Below are positions 11,415 through 22,929 of a stretch of DNA of 64,000 nucleotides, one piece after another (positions within the stretch are counted from its first letter, which is position 1; each line of letters starts with the position of its first letter). The position numbers and the translations under genes are program-made. This DNA is from Adiantum capillus-veneris (Eukaryota > Streptophyta > Polypodiopsida > Polypodiales > Pteridaceae). The stretch lies in NCBI GenBank assembly GCA_014529385.2, contig CM043956.1:92212721-92276720 (forward strand). The letters are read 5' to 3'. The notes under the pieces were generated by a model. It did no database searches. It was not told the origin of the DNA and saw only the letters and a program-made list of their open reading frames with translations.

Positions 11415-12275
11415 CACGACTTGCTTGGGGAGGGTGCAATTGGTGTAGTGTACAAGAGGGCACTCCTTATGGCGAAGTGATTGCTGTGCAAAAGTTTGAG
11501 GGCTACCATACTCTCACAATGCATTTTTGCGAGAGGCATATATCCTGGGTAAAGCAAAGCATAGGAACCCAATGAAAGTTTTGGATGCATCCTTAACCTT
11601 GAAGTACATGCACTAGTGTTGGATTTCATGCCAAATGGGAGTTGTCAAGCTACTTATCAGGGAGATGTGACTTGGGGGACACTATTGAAGGTAGCGTAAT
11701 GTGTTGCTAATGCCTTGGCATACTTGCATCACGAGCATGATGCCCTGTCCATCATTCATGGGGATGTAAAACCAAGCAACATACTTCTTGACTCTGAGTT
11801 TGAGGGACATTTAGCAGACTTTGGGCTTGGAAAAAGTAAGGTATAAATGTCTCCTTAAGCTCCAACTTCAAAGGGACGATTGGTGATATATGTTTGTGAT
11901 GAAATCTCTTGCATAGCCTGCTGCTTGTACCTATCACAGAATGCACATTGCACACTCCAAATGCCACTTTCAAAAGGATCGCTTCTGAAGTGTTAGTAAG
12001 CACACCTTCTCTTGTATCTATTTGCAATTTATTTTCAAAATGATATGATCATAGGCAACGCCATATAAAGGAAGAAAGCCTCTCATGGTTAATTTTTTGG
12101 GCATTTTTACAGCCATTATTGACTTGATCATGTTGTACTCAACTATGTAAGTGTGCAAACTAACATCTATTGAACATTATTAACCCATGCATGATATCGT
12201 GTGCAAATGCTATGTATTATAGTTATGAATATGCAGCCAAATCTACAACCAAGTCGGACATCTACAACTTCAAAG
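11415..12275 (+). pseudogene. Receptor-like kinase pseudogene, right arm
   Basis: Protein kinase pieces appear in order on the plus strand. The glycine loop GEGAIGVVYK is at 11430-11456, followed after a frameshift by an IAVQKF segment with the ATP-binding Lys. The catalytic loop [14 protein letters not shown] starts at 11751, with DFGLGK at 11818-11835. HGD in place of HRD marks a non-RD kinase as in many plant receptor-like kinases. The frame is broken between glycine loop and catalytic loop and stops soon after DFG, so the C-lobe is not encoded. The remaining sequence pairs with the left arm but has no recognised domain. It is better preserved than its inverted partner. Confidence 0.8.
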
Positions 12276-12394
12276 TGCTTGCATAAACAAACAATAAAGA
12301 TGTCTTCATAGTAGCTCGAGATCAAGACATCTACAACTTCAAAGTGCTTGCATAAACAAACAATAAAGATGTCTTCATAGTAGCTCGAGATCAG
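12257..12394. repeat. Tandem duplication, 69 bp unit x2
   Basis: Two nearly identical adjacent units, 12257-12325 and 12326-12394, each starting GACATCTACAACTTCAAAGT. The left-arm homologue near 10310 has one unit, so duplication followed the inversion. Confidence 0.95.
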
Positions 12395-12539
12395 GACATA
12401 CAAAATGCACATTTAAGTGCAGGGATTGGGGGGGTTAGTGAGTGTAGCATTCATGATGTGTGTGTGTGTAATCAAAGAGAGTAGAGAGAAAAATGTAGAC
12501 TCGAAAAACGAGATTTTAAGCTTTTTATATAGGCATCAT

Positions 12540-12670
12540 AGAGGGTGACATCATGGGGTGAAACCTCACCGTATATAAGAAAATAGGCACATACTATCAC
12601 ATGGCAGCTCACATGACTCATGCCACATTGACATCTTAGTAAACTAGAGAAGGTATTCATGAACAACATA
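12540..12670. repeat. Dispersed repeat (also at 39171-39310)
   Basis: Shares ATCATGGGGTGAAACCTCACC, CATGACTCATGCCACATTG and CTAGAGAAGGT phrases, in order and orientation, with 39171-39310. Contains a TATATAAG element. It may be part of an LTR upstream region, which is inference. Confidence 0.7.
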
Positions 12671-13328
12671 CAAAACATCCCCAATCCAACAGGCCATCTC
12701 CGATCTAGGAGACAAATCATTACACATCTCTAATCCACGATACTTAACATCTCTAATCACAACACCTCTCCTCAAATAGTGTAGACACGACCGAGACCAA
12801 GCTAATCCAAGGTATCTCCAACCTGGCTCAACTACAAGAGGACAAGGCAAAATAATGTAGAAGATGTTAGTGTCAAAGTCACAATAAAAATTCTTTTGCT
12901 GCTACCTTTTGTTGCTATTTCTTTTTCTCTTTAGTGCTTCTCTTCATGTTGTAGTTGCTGTTGCCGCTCAGCTGATCCATGCTTCTTTTCTAAGAACTCC
13001 ACCTTTGGTTTGGTTGATGATCTTCTTCTTTGTGAAAGGAGTATGGCATACACAACATTGTTAGAATGTCACCCTTACAAAATAAAGTTAAGTGCCTTTG
13101 TGTGTGTTTAAAATTTTACAAGATTTCAATGCTCTTCATGAGTGAGGATGTAGGAATTTTTGGTGAAACTGATCTTAAAGATGCTCCCAATACAACTTAA
13201 TAGTATAAAATGTTGTGATCATTGCAGAGCTTCAGTGTTTGGATACTCTCTCTCTCTTTAGCATTTTTCGCTAGCGTTTCCTGTCTGTGCGACATTATCC
13301 TCTCTTAGTATTTTTTGCCCACCAACTC

Positions 13329-13709
<381 letters not shown>

Positions 13710-13909
13710 CTTCCACTCCCTTGCCGCGGCATTGTTTGCGCTAAGTTCCCGTGCCCGTTTAGTGGTCGTTACACTCTAGGAGCTTGAGTACGAGGAGATC
13801 CTCACGATAGATCCAAAATCTATTGGCTGCCCGGTCTAGAGAGAAGGTTTTCTCACGGTTGCAGACAAGTTCATCACCCGATTCACCCTTTTCTGCTGCA
13901 CCTTTGACA

Positions 13910-13921
13910 TGGTATCAGAGC
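13910..13921 (+). other. Primer binding site (initiator Met-tRNA)
   Basis: TGGTATCAGAGC on the plus strand, immediately after the LTR. Confidence 0.85.
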
Positions 13922-14380
13922 CACGATGTGCTCTTGAATTGGATCGGTGATTTTTGTGAGTTTTTTATGTTGAATCTTTGCGACAAAAATAGACAATTTG
14001 CTTTTTTTTTTTGCGTTTTTCATTACCTAGCCTTGTCAAATGCCCAAGCTCTCCAAAACCATGGAGAGGAGTGATAATTTTCACATGAATTTGGTCGGTG
14101 ATGACGAAGTACACAATGAGGGTGCAACTAGTGGTGGTGGTGAACCACCCATTAACGAGGAGTGGGGATATTGATCCGAGTATTACTTCAGCGTACGTAA
14201 TCAACCAATCAAGATACCTACCCTTCCTACCTTTCCTCATATCGGCAATTGAATGGATACAACTATGCCATTTGAAAAGCTACCATGATGGTGGGCTTCG
14301 ACTCTTATGAGCTTGATGGTTTTGTCTCGAGCAACTTTCAAAAGCCAAAGAACCATGCGGGAGCAAAGTTATGGGAGCAT
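13922..14380 (+). pseudogene. Copia gag N-terminus, interrupted
   Basis: Leader followed by gag-like coding near 14040-14380. Phrases like LNGYNYAI and SYELDGFVSSNFQKPKNHAG match the N-terminal nucleic-acid-packaging domain of copia gag (consensus LNGxNYxxW), with a stop replacing the Trp and other breaks. It ends abruptly at 14380 where a minus-strand element's LTR begins; the continuation was not found. Confidence 0.7.
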
Positions 14381-14607
14381 TGTTGGAAATAGGGTTTTAG
14401 GGAAACACACACAGCTTGGAGAAGACGAAGAAGCTCAAGGCATACAACAGAGAGTAGTATTGCTTAGTACACAATAAAAGATAAGCTAGCCCTAGAATGA
14501 TGGGCATATGTATAATGCACGGGGGAAGAACCTGATAGTGAGGGAAAAAATGCCTTGACGGTCCTAAACGTGTTCACACACATCACTACCACATGTATAT
14601 GATAACA
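14381..14607 (-). mobile_element. 3' LTR (227 bp) of the minus-strand copia
   Basis: On the minus strand begins TGTTATCATATACATG after the polypurine tract and ends TTTCCAACA. It matches the LTR at 30890-31109 and the partial LTR at 38746-38840. Confidence 0.85.
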
Positions 14608-15480
14608 AGTCCCCCCTAGGAGTGATGTGATGAACAAGAATTGACATGTAATGTATAGGGAAGTGCCATGCCCTGAGTACATGCTCAATCCACAAAGGGG
14701 AGTAAGCCCAAAGCTTTACGAAAAGCTTCAAACTGCTCATGAGGCAATGCCTTTGTGAACAGATCTGGAAGGTTGTCCTACGTTGGCTCATAAGACAAGT
14801 TGATCTCTCTTTGACATAGTGGTAATGCACTTCAATGTGCTTTGTGCGAGCATGAAAAACTGGGTGGTTCCTCGTGACTACCAATGCGCTCTGAGTGTTA
14901 TTGTAGATGATGTAAGCAGTGCATTGTCCAACACCCAAATCCGCCATAAGGCGTCTGAGCCATACACACTCAATCGTAGATGTGAAAACTTCCCAATACT
15001 CGGCCACACAACTGGAAATGGCCACAATAGGTTGCTTCTTGCTCAACCATGATATGCATGAACTGTTGAGCATAAAACAAATACCACTTGTGGAAACCAG
15101 CAAGATTCCCCCTTGGGATAAAACAACCCAAGATGTAAAGTGCCACTCAAGTAGCGAAAGATCCTTTTGAAAGCCTGCCAATGCTTAGACCCTATGCTAT
15201 GCATAAATCTGTTGACCTATGAGACGGCAAACTCAATATCTGGCCTCGTGTTGCATACATAAAAAAAGGCATCCAACAACAACTCGATAAAGGGCAATAT
15301 TAGTAGGATTACTAGCATCATGAAGACTCAAATTCAAACATGTTTCCATGGGAGTGGCAATAGGCTTGCAATATCAAGTCCAAACTTACATAGCAATGTC
15401 TCTATGTAACTTGTCTGACACAAGGCAATACCACCATCATATTGATTAAATTGTATGTCCAAGTAATGATGCAACAACCC
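14608..15480 (-). pseudogene. Copia RNase H and RT C-terminus, broken
   Basis: The minus-strand frame shows SWLSKKQPIVAISS, ECVWLRRLMADLG and ARTKHIEVHYHYV, diagnostic of copia RNase H. Its job would be to degrade the RNA strand during reverse transcription. The first acidic position is degraded (ADEY-type motif reads VAEYWE). The polypurine tract and LTR follow directly. Further 5' the RT thumb region near 15400 is broken. Confidence 0.85.
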
Positions 15481-15594
15481 CAAATATTTCATCTTGTAAG
15501 TAGCATTAAATCAGAGTTAAATTCAGCAATATGTGTCTCATTCAGACCAGTGATTAGCAAATTATCCACATATAGAAAAACAATGAGAAGTACT

Positions 15595-16708
15595 TCACCC
15601 TCACGCTTCACATACAAAGTGCTTTCTGTTAGACTGTTACAAAAGCCTCATTTAACCCACTGAGTGTCAGCTTTTTCATACCAAGCACGACGCGGAGACT
15701 GCTTTAACCTATACAAAGATTTCTTATATTTTCACACTTCATCTTCTTGTCCTTTTATTGCAAAATCGCGAGGTTGCGTTACATAAACTTCCTCAAATAT
15801 GTCACCATTCAAGAAAGGAGTAACAATATGTCTGATTGATGTACATCCATCCAAAATGAGTTGCCAATGCACATAGAAAACGCACAGTAGGCATACGACA
15901 AGTGGGAGCAAAAGTCTTTTCATAATTTATGCCTTTTGGTGTGCATAGCCTTTTGCAACAAGTCGAGCCTTATAGTGATCAATCTCACCATCTGCCTTAT
16001 GCTTCAACTTGTAAAACACTTTGTACCAATGACCTTTTTCCCGGTAGGTGATCGCTATAAGGCTCGAGTTGTTGCAAAGGGTCATGCACAGCAAAAAGGC
16101 ATAGATTATGAAGAGATTTTTCTCCCACTTGTCGTATGACTACTGTACGTTTTCTATGTGCATTGGTGGCTCATTTTGTTTGAGAATTACATCACCCTCA
16201 CGTTTACATACAATGTGTTTTCTATTGGACTGTTTACGAAAGCCTGGTTTGACCAAATGAGTGTCAGCCTTCTCATACCAAGCATGAGGAGATTGCTTCA
16301 AAATTTACAAAGCTTTCTTACATCTACAGACTTTATCCTCTTGTTCTTTCTTGACAAAACCGCAAGGCTGCGTTACATAAACTTCCTCAAATATGTCACC
16401 ATTCAAGAAAGATGTAACAATGTCTAATTGATGTACATCCCAACCAAAATGAGCTGCCAATGCACATAGAAAACGTACAGTAGTCCTACGACAAGTGGGA
16501 GAAAAAGTCTCTTCATAATATATGTGTTTTTGTTATGCTTAACCCTTTGCAACAAGTCGAGCCTTATAGTGATCAATTTCACCATCCGGCTTGCTTTCAA
16601 CTTGTAAAACCACTTCGTACCAATAGCCTTTTTTCCAAGAGGCAAATCACATAAAGTCCATGTGTCATTTTCTAGAAGTGCATGATATTTTGATTGCCTG
16701 GCAGACAT
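15595..16708 (-). pseudogene. Copia reverse transcriptase, segmentally duplicated
   Basis: Minus-strand RT N-terminal coding (ENDTWTLCDLP and KKAIGTKWFYKLK) occupies about 16424-16708. A segment of RT coding occurs twice in direct order: 15595-16042 and 16192-16640, 597 bp apart. They share TCACCCTCACG and the fingers/palm coding down to CAACTTGTAAAAC. Both copies contain stops and shifts. An inverted piece of the same region lies between them. Confidence 0.8.
16043..16191 (+). pseudogene. Inverted RT fragment between the duplicated RT segments
   Basis: The plus strand encodes DRYKARVVAKGHAQQKGIDY, a hallmark of copia RT fingers (KARLVAKG-Q-GIDY), opposite in orientation to the flanking RT. 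It is complementary to parts of both copies (about 15850-15990 and 16450-16570), so it can form a local hairpin. Confidence 0.85.
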
Positions 16709-17007
16709 CCAGTTTTGTGCTTCATAAAAGAGAGAGGTTCCTTAACGTCACGTAAGCTAGACACAAACAAAGCATAATAATCTCATGCATAAGATGCATG
16801 GCGAGAACTTGAACAAGTACGACTAGACAAAAGTGCATCCAAGTTAGTGTCACGCAAAGTATGCACCAGCCATTTTGTCATACCTCTAGCATGCTCATTC
16901 TCAGCCCTTTTCTTATCAATTACATCATGTACATCTGCATCAGTTATAGACTTATCTTAAACATTTTCAGAAACCCCCACAGGTTGTACATTTGCCTCAT
17001 TGGAATT

Positions 17008-17261
17008 TTACATTTGAACTTCGACCATTGAAAAAGGAAACAATGTCATAAATGTCCTGTGAGTTGACATTACTGTCTCTAGCACATGACAATAAGGGCT
17101 GAACATAATCTTCCACAAACACAAAATCTTGTTTGTTTGCGGATAATGCAACCTGTAACCTTTGCTTTCAGCACTATAACCAGCAAAAATACATTTGACA
17201 GCCTTATCATTAAATTTTTTGTGACGTGTTTGTGGCACCAAAGCAGATGCCAAACAAGCAC
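17008..17261 (-). pseudogene. Copia integrase C-terminal fragment
   Basis: Minus-strand KCIFAGYSAESKGYRL is the conserved C-terminal segment of copia integrase. The catalytic core upstream is absent. Confidence 0.8.
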
Positions 17262-17889
17262 CTCTTTGAAATCTTGTATTTGATCATGTGAGGGAGTGAA
17301 TTAGGGTTTCTCCTTATAAAAATGGTGTGTGGACTTCATCTTAGAAGCTCTTAAATCTCTGTAAAATTAGAAAACGTTACCGTGAAGGTGGAAGCTCGAG
17401 CATTCCTTTCAATTGTTTGATGTTACGACTATGTAATTGGGGGCAAGGCTATATAATACCATGAAAGACGTGGGTGTTTTGATTGAGATTTGTGCTTGTA
17501 TGAGCATTGAGGTTTCATGGCTGAAACTTTGGTGTTTTTAAATGGTTTTTTTGAGTGAAATTGAATGTGATTTGGTGATCCTCTCATCATAATCTCCACT
17601 ACGAAGGCAAGAAAATTCCAAGCACGATAGGAAAGAGGGTTTGTGACTTTGCTGTCACGAACGCTCTTAGTTTTTGTGTCATCTTCAAAAAGAGGGTTGG
17701 TGATTCTCCATAAACTCTTTTTAAGAAAGTGTTTGTGGCTCTCATTACAAACTCTCATAGCTAGAGGTTTTGCACCTTCCCAGCTTAACCACACACATTT
17801 CGACATTTCTGGTGAACTCGATGCGAAGCACCTGGGCTGGGGGTTCAAAAACTTGTTTTGAAATGTTTAACTACAAACAATTAAATCTA

Positions 17890-19120
17890 TGGATCAACAA
17901 GAGCAACAAGGCATGCGTTTCGATCAAGGCACAATGCAAATTTTCAAGCATTTTCCATGTTTATGCAACAACAACATGCTACAGAAAGAAGAGAGGTGTC
18001 AGCAACCAAAGCCCTTCAAGGTATTGTGAAAAAAATGGACCAATTTTAAGGGAAAGATGTCAGAAAGTTCTTTCGTGGTTATGTAAAGGAGATGGACCTA
18101 TAACGGGTTCCAGAGGTGGACATGATTCGTAGTTTTGAGCTTGTTGTGGTCCCTGAGATTAGAAACCATGTAAGGGGAATCAGAGGGAGCATGGAGAAGG
18201 TTGGGAGAAATTCAAAATGGAGGGCTCTGAAAGGGTTACAAAAGAACTTCGTTGGAATGGGTTGCAAAGCCAAAAGAAGGATTCCATCACTGAATTGTTT
18301 AGAGAGTTTGAGCGGCACTATGCTCAGTTATCAGGAACATAGCAGGCTACTTTGGATAGTGAAAAGGTTGAATCGTTCCTTCAAACTGCAAGTCATGGGC
18401 TCTCAGCTGTCAGGAACATAGCAGGATACTTTGGATAGTGAAAAGGTTGAATTGTTCCTTCAAACTGCAAGCCGTGGGCTCCAAGAAAAGATGGACCTAC
18501 TCCTTGAAGACAAGAATACATAACAGGTCTAAAGGCTGAGTGGAAAGAGGTTGAGTACGTAGTCTCATTGCTTGCTAAGAGGCAACGTTGTAGAGACAAG
18601 ATGGTGGTGAATGGTACTACCTCTACTCCGAGCACGTCAGAGATTCCACCAAAGCCTACTGTTGTGAGTCCAAAAGGTGATAATTAAATGCTTGATGAGC
18701 TTGTTAAAGAAATGAAGATAAAGCTAAGAAGGCTTGAAGAGAAAGGACAACTTCCAGGACATAAATCTCAAAGCAAAGAAGTATTTGTGCACAGATGCAT
18801 TTGGTGTGATGGCACAAACCATGGCAGAAGGGATTTTGATAGCTTCAGTGATGCCTTCAAAGTGTTTTTTAAGGATGGAAAGATCCATCTGAGACAGCCC
18901 CATGTATGCCCTTAGGAACTAAATTTGGAAAAGGGGGTATGCGGAAGTTAGTAGAGGATATGGCATCCAGTCACGCTATTTCTGCAGTAGAGGTTGCTAC
19001 CTATGGGGCAAAGATAGTGATAATTCCAAAGAACGTATTAAAGTCTACTCAAGATGCTTTTGAGGAGGTTGATTTCTTGTGGCTATATGCAGTAGCCTCA
19101 ACCAAAAAGGGAAGGTAAAT
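17890..19120 (+). pseudogene. Gypsy gag, broken
   Basis: Starts with an ATG and a Gln-rich stretch (MDQQEQQGMRFDQG). Capsid-like phrases (SFELVVVPEIR, ITELFREFERHYAQLSG, SEKVELFLQTAS) are spread across frames. A zinc knuckle at about 18797, CIWCDGTNHGRRDF, has the last Cys replaced by Phe. A short tandem repetition (TCAGGAACATAGCAGG...TACTTTGGATAG) duplicates part of the capsid near 18333 and 18411. Gag would package element RNA into particles; this copy cannot be translated. Confidence 0.75.
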
Positions 19121-19613
19121 AAATAAGTATTACATAAAGCTGGTGATTGCATATGCCATACAACAGGTTGGGATGACCCTCTGGACTCTTTATCAGTGCA
19201 CACCTATCTTGAAAAAGAGTCTTACCATACCCCGAGCAATCTTTTCCGAGAAAGCCCAAATCCGAGCAAAGTATGTGGGTTTGAGTGTACATGTAATCTA
19301 TGTCTTAGATAACAAGGAAATAGAAAAATTAGCTTACATAACCAACACATCTAATACATAGTATAATGGAGAAACCAATTCAGGTTGCCACGTGGTACCA
19401 CTTTCTTCTTCTTCTATATTTTGTGCTACAAGTGCTGGCAGGTCTGCGTGGTGGGCTTTGCCAGCGGTGCACACATTGCCAATTGGTGCCTAAGCTAAAA
19501 TGTGCCGATTATATTTCTTTTAACGTAGACTCAATAGAAACACTCAATTTTCAAAAAAAAAGAAAAGGGAGAATCTTTGGAGATACCTCTGAAGTCTATA
19601 TTTATAAATAAAG

Positions 19614-19728
19614 TTTTAGTGCACTAATTTTAGAGGCACAACATCAATTTTTTAGTGCACTAATTTTAGAAGCACAACATCAATTTTTTAGTGCACTAAT
19701 TTTAGAAGCACGGCATCAATTTTTTAGG
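19614..19728. repeat. 36 bp tandem repeat x3
   Basis: Units start near 19614, 19650 and 19686, each containing TTAGTGCACTAATTTTAGA followed by GCACAACATCAA or a variant. Confidence 0.95.
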
Positions 19729-19830
19729 TGTTTTTTTTTGGACAGAGTCTCTTTCGCTCTCTATCACGAGTGGCCTCATCCTTTTCAATTAACGTGTCAT
19801 AGATGGGGGTGGCCATGGTGGATGGAGGTG

Positions 19831-19832
<2 letters not shown>

Positions 19833-19874
<42 letters not shown>
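19833..19874. repeat. (TG)n microsatellite
   Basis: About 21 TG units. Confidence 0.97.
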
Positions 19875-19875
<1 letters not shown>

Positions 19876-20221
19876 AGGCCTGACTTGGACAACGTTCCGT
19901 GTGTATGTGTGAGTGTGTGAGCGTGAGTGCAAGAGAGAAGAGTGGGATTATCATGCTTTGCAGCTAAAATGGGAGAGAGAAGGAAGCCGTTGCTTTGCGT
20001 GCAGGCTTGCGTATGTACCACTACACTCTCTCTGCACCCTCTCTCTTCTAGCCACATGCGCCTGGGCACTGGACACTCTCTCGCTCATCAATGCATGATC
20101 AAGGCTCCTGGCTCTCTCGCCCGCTATCTCTGCATCAGTGAAGAGAGACAATAGTCTCTTTCTCTTTAATTTCTTTAGATCGGCATAGGAGAGAGACAGT
20201 GTCGTTTTGTATGCCTAGAGG

Positions 20222-20275
20222 GTGAGGAGGCAGGGAGCGCAAGGACCGCACGTCAACGTGCATACCTACACCCCT
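20222..20275. repeat. Partial foldback motif copy
   Basis: Contains GCACGTCAACGTGCATACCT, the core seen at the centre of the foldback element at 20467-20814, without full arms. Confidence 0.6.
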
Positions 20276-20466
20276 CCCTTTTTTAAAAATCATAGTAGTG
20301 ATTAACTTAAAGATTTGTTGGTCTATATTTTTGACAATGGTGGGTATTTTTACAGCGCTTTAGTGAATATAGATTGTCATCGTCCCTTCCTCTCCCTGTA
20401 TTGTCCCTTCCTCCCTGTGTACCTGGGCTGCAGTGTTGTTTCCAGCGTTGCCATGGCAGAACACCA

Positions 20467-20814
20467 TGCCTTGCTTAGGATGAAATTTTACAATATTTAG
20501 TGTAAATACCGACAAAAGCTTCAAATTTTGACCTAAAAACCGATCAACTTTCAACTTTGCCCTTATTTCCTTTGGTTAGGAAAAATGTTTTTTTAAAGCC
20601 CTAAGGTGCTCCTCTTGACCCTCTTGTAGGTATCTTGTAGGTATGCACGTCGACGTGCATACCTACAAGAGGGTCAAGAGGAGCGCCTTAGGGCTTTAAA
20701 AAACCAAATAAGGGCAAAGTTGAAAGTTAATCGGTTTTTAGGTCAAAATCTGAAGCTTTTGCCGGTATGTACACTAAATATTGTAAAATTTGACCTATTT
20801 TTTCCAAGGCAAGC
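20467..20814. repeat. Foldback element 1 (~348 bp inverted repeat)
   Basis: Arms of about 165 bp pair almost throughout, for example AAATTTTACAATATTTAGTG at 20483 with its complement ending 20791, and AGCCCTAAGG...AGAGGGTC with its complement. The apex is a 30 bp perfect palindrome at 20637-20666 with core ATGCACGTCGACGTGCAT. The left arm has a small extra repeat (TCTTGTAGGTA). No coding content. Confidence 0.9.
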
Positions 20815-20890
20815 TCAAAACTTAGCTGGGATTTTGCAACCTTAGCCGATTAAAAATACACTAAATCTCGGTTTTTTTCGAACACCGCTC

Positions 20891-21206
20891 AGCACCTCTC
20901 AAAAGTAGGTATGAGGACTTTGAGGAGGCACCCTCTTGCAAAGTATGGCTGTTTCAACGAGCATGTTTAGTGAATCATTCTGTAGGAATGCACATCGACG
21001 TGCATACCTACAGACAATAAGCCAACATGAGAAAGACATTTAGTTTGTGGGGCCATTTGTCTTTGAGCATGTCTAAATATGTATGTAGGTATTTTTTGCA
21101 CATACTATTCACTAAACATGCTAGTTGCTTCTTGAGAAACAACCATACTTTGAAGGAGGGTGGCTCTTCTTGAAAGTTGCTAGACCTACTACTTTTGAGA
21201 GGTGCT
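20891..21206. repeat. Foldback element 2 (~316 bp imperfect inverted repeat)
   Basis: AGCACCTCTCAAAAGTAGGT at 20891 pairs with the complement at 21184-21206. CAAAGTATGG and CATGTTTAGTGAAT also pair with complements at 21148 and 21109. Inside the left arm lies another copy of the core, GTAGGAATGCACATCGACGT (20983 onward). Confidence 0.8.
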
Positions 21207-21495
21207 CCGCTTGACCCTTTTTCTTGAGAGGTGGGTTGGACTTCTTTGCTGTGCAAGATGATGCATGTCTAGTGTTTGGAAAGCAGACCCTCATACCTGT
21301 TGTGTTTGCTGGCCATGGTCATTGAGACCTTCAAGAGGTGGCGTATATTCAAGACGGACGAGGCGACGCGTGGCAGAGAGGGGATGGGTAGGAGAGGAGG
21401 GGATGCATCGGGGAATACTAGTTAAGGAATCTAGCTGATATTTGAAATTTTTTAGGCTTGTGGGCAAGCCTCTCCCTAAACATAAACATAGCACA

Positions 21496-21523
21496 AAACA
21501 CTTCACGCCGGCGTGCAGTGTTT
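21496..21523. repeat. 28 bp near-perfect palindrome
   Basis: CACGCCGGCGTG core flanked by AAACACT/AGTGTTT with one mismatched pair. Confidence 0.85.
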
Positions 21524-21800
21524 GTGGCAGGAGGCTAATAATTAATTGAGAAGCTAAACACTAAGGTGAGATTGTTGTTTCTATGGACGTGTGTAGGCGT
21601 GCATGGATTTTGGAGATAGACCAAGCTTGTGAAGATCGCAATCACAAATTGTACGTAGAGCTGATGCAAAGAACCTGTGACTTATCAAAGAAATTGGAGG
21701 GAGAGCACAAAATTCGGACGCACATGGGAGATTCTGAAGGATATCCATACCCACCCACACCCTTGTTTGGCGCTCAACTCCATGTCTGCAAATAGCTAGT

Positions 21801-21801
<1 letters not shown>

Positions 21802-21854
<53 letters not shown>
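21802..21854. repeat. (CT)n microsatellite
   Basis: About 26 CT units. Confidence 0.97.
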
Positions 21855-21856
<2 letters not shown>

Positions 21857-22548
21857 CTTAGTGGATGCTTATGGAGCTCAAATCGAACCAAAGCCTTTGC
21901 TCGCACCGCCTTCACATGCTAGAGCGTATGAATACTTGCAGCCTCTGAAGGTGGAGTCTAGCCTCCACAACCTTTACATACATGCATGCCAACGTTCATT
22001 GCATTTGTGGGAGAGATAGAGTGTGAGAGAAGCGAAACGTGCTCACGCCGACCTGCGTACCTTTCAAGACTGACAATTCATACATATCATCTACATTAGG
22101 AGCCATATTTTGCTTCAAAATTCAAATATTTTTAGGGTAAAGAAGCCAGTTTAGAGACGCCCAAGGTAGACAAGCAATTGCTGACGGCATACTACACCAT
22201 TATGAAAGGCCTCGACAAGGAGAATCTGCAAAAGAAACTTCAGGTCAAATCGAGGTAGGTAGGGCAAATATTGTGGTTGATTTCTAATTCATGTGTAAAA
22301 AAATGGGTGCCAATGGAGAACCTCTCAAGGGGGTATGTAAAAACAAATGTGCCAACAAGGTAAATATCATGGATCCAATGGTTAAGATCAAATCTAAAGT
22401 GAACTATCAAACCCAACACTCACCCAACCTTGACTTTAAATTGGACCAAAGTGTAATTGAACTAGGCAAGACTTGTCTCTAACTTGTGTCCCTAAATTGG
22501 TGAGAAGTTTTTTATTGGCTCCTATAGATTATAGCTATCTTGAGAGAG

Positions 22549-22551
<3 letters not shown>

Positions 22552-22592
<41 letters not shown>
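22552..22592. repeat. (GA)n microsatellite
   Basis: About 20 GA units. Confidence 0.97.
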
Positions 22593-22596
<4 letters not shown>

Positions 22597-22929
22597 AAAA
22601 GGTGCACAAAATTCTCTAAAGAAAGTTCTATATGCCAATTTTTCCATAGAAGACGAATTGTCTGACGATGCTTTAATTAGGTTTTGATAAAAGAATGTTG
22701 CAAAATATTATTAATTAGGGCTTTCGATAGTTTGGTTTGAGTCTACTACTCCCTTCCCATGGATGTATGTAATCTTTTGTGTTCTTTCTTAATACATTCA
22801 CGCGTTCAATTGACAAAAAAAATGAAAATATTGTTAATATCTTTGTAATTGTCTGCTCGCTTTAGCATTCGCTTAGATTTCCTCGCTCGGAGAGCGGGAT
22901 TATTCCTTGAAAAATGCTATAACAATGAA

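Larger units (their letters stand above)
14381..17283 (-). mobile_element. 3' half of a minus-strand Ty1-copia element inserted in the plus-strand copia
   Basis: Order on the minus strand: integrase C-terminus, reverse transcriptase (partly duplicated), RNase H, polypurine tract, 3' LTR. Gag, protease, the integrase core and the 5' LTR are missing; homology stops at about 17283 where a gypsy leader starts. Candidate target site at the left end is AGCAT (14376-14380), with no partner retained. It is the same family as 30035-31109 and the host element at 31110-38840. Confidence 0.85.
19370..22845. other. Non-coding segment interrupting the gypsy element
   Basis: Gypsy coding homology stops near 19360 and resumes near 22850. 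Between are tandem repeats, microsatellites and several foldback hairpins listed separately. No frame gives a recognisable protein. Terminal repeats or a target duplication for the segment as a whole were not found. Confidence 0.6.

Noticed and set aside
14819-15170. Plus-strand frames over the copia RNase H
   Set aside because: Antisense shadows of the minus-strand retroelement coding.
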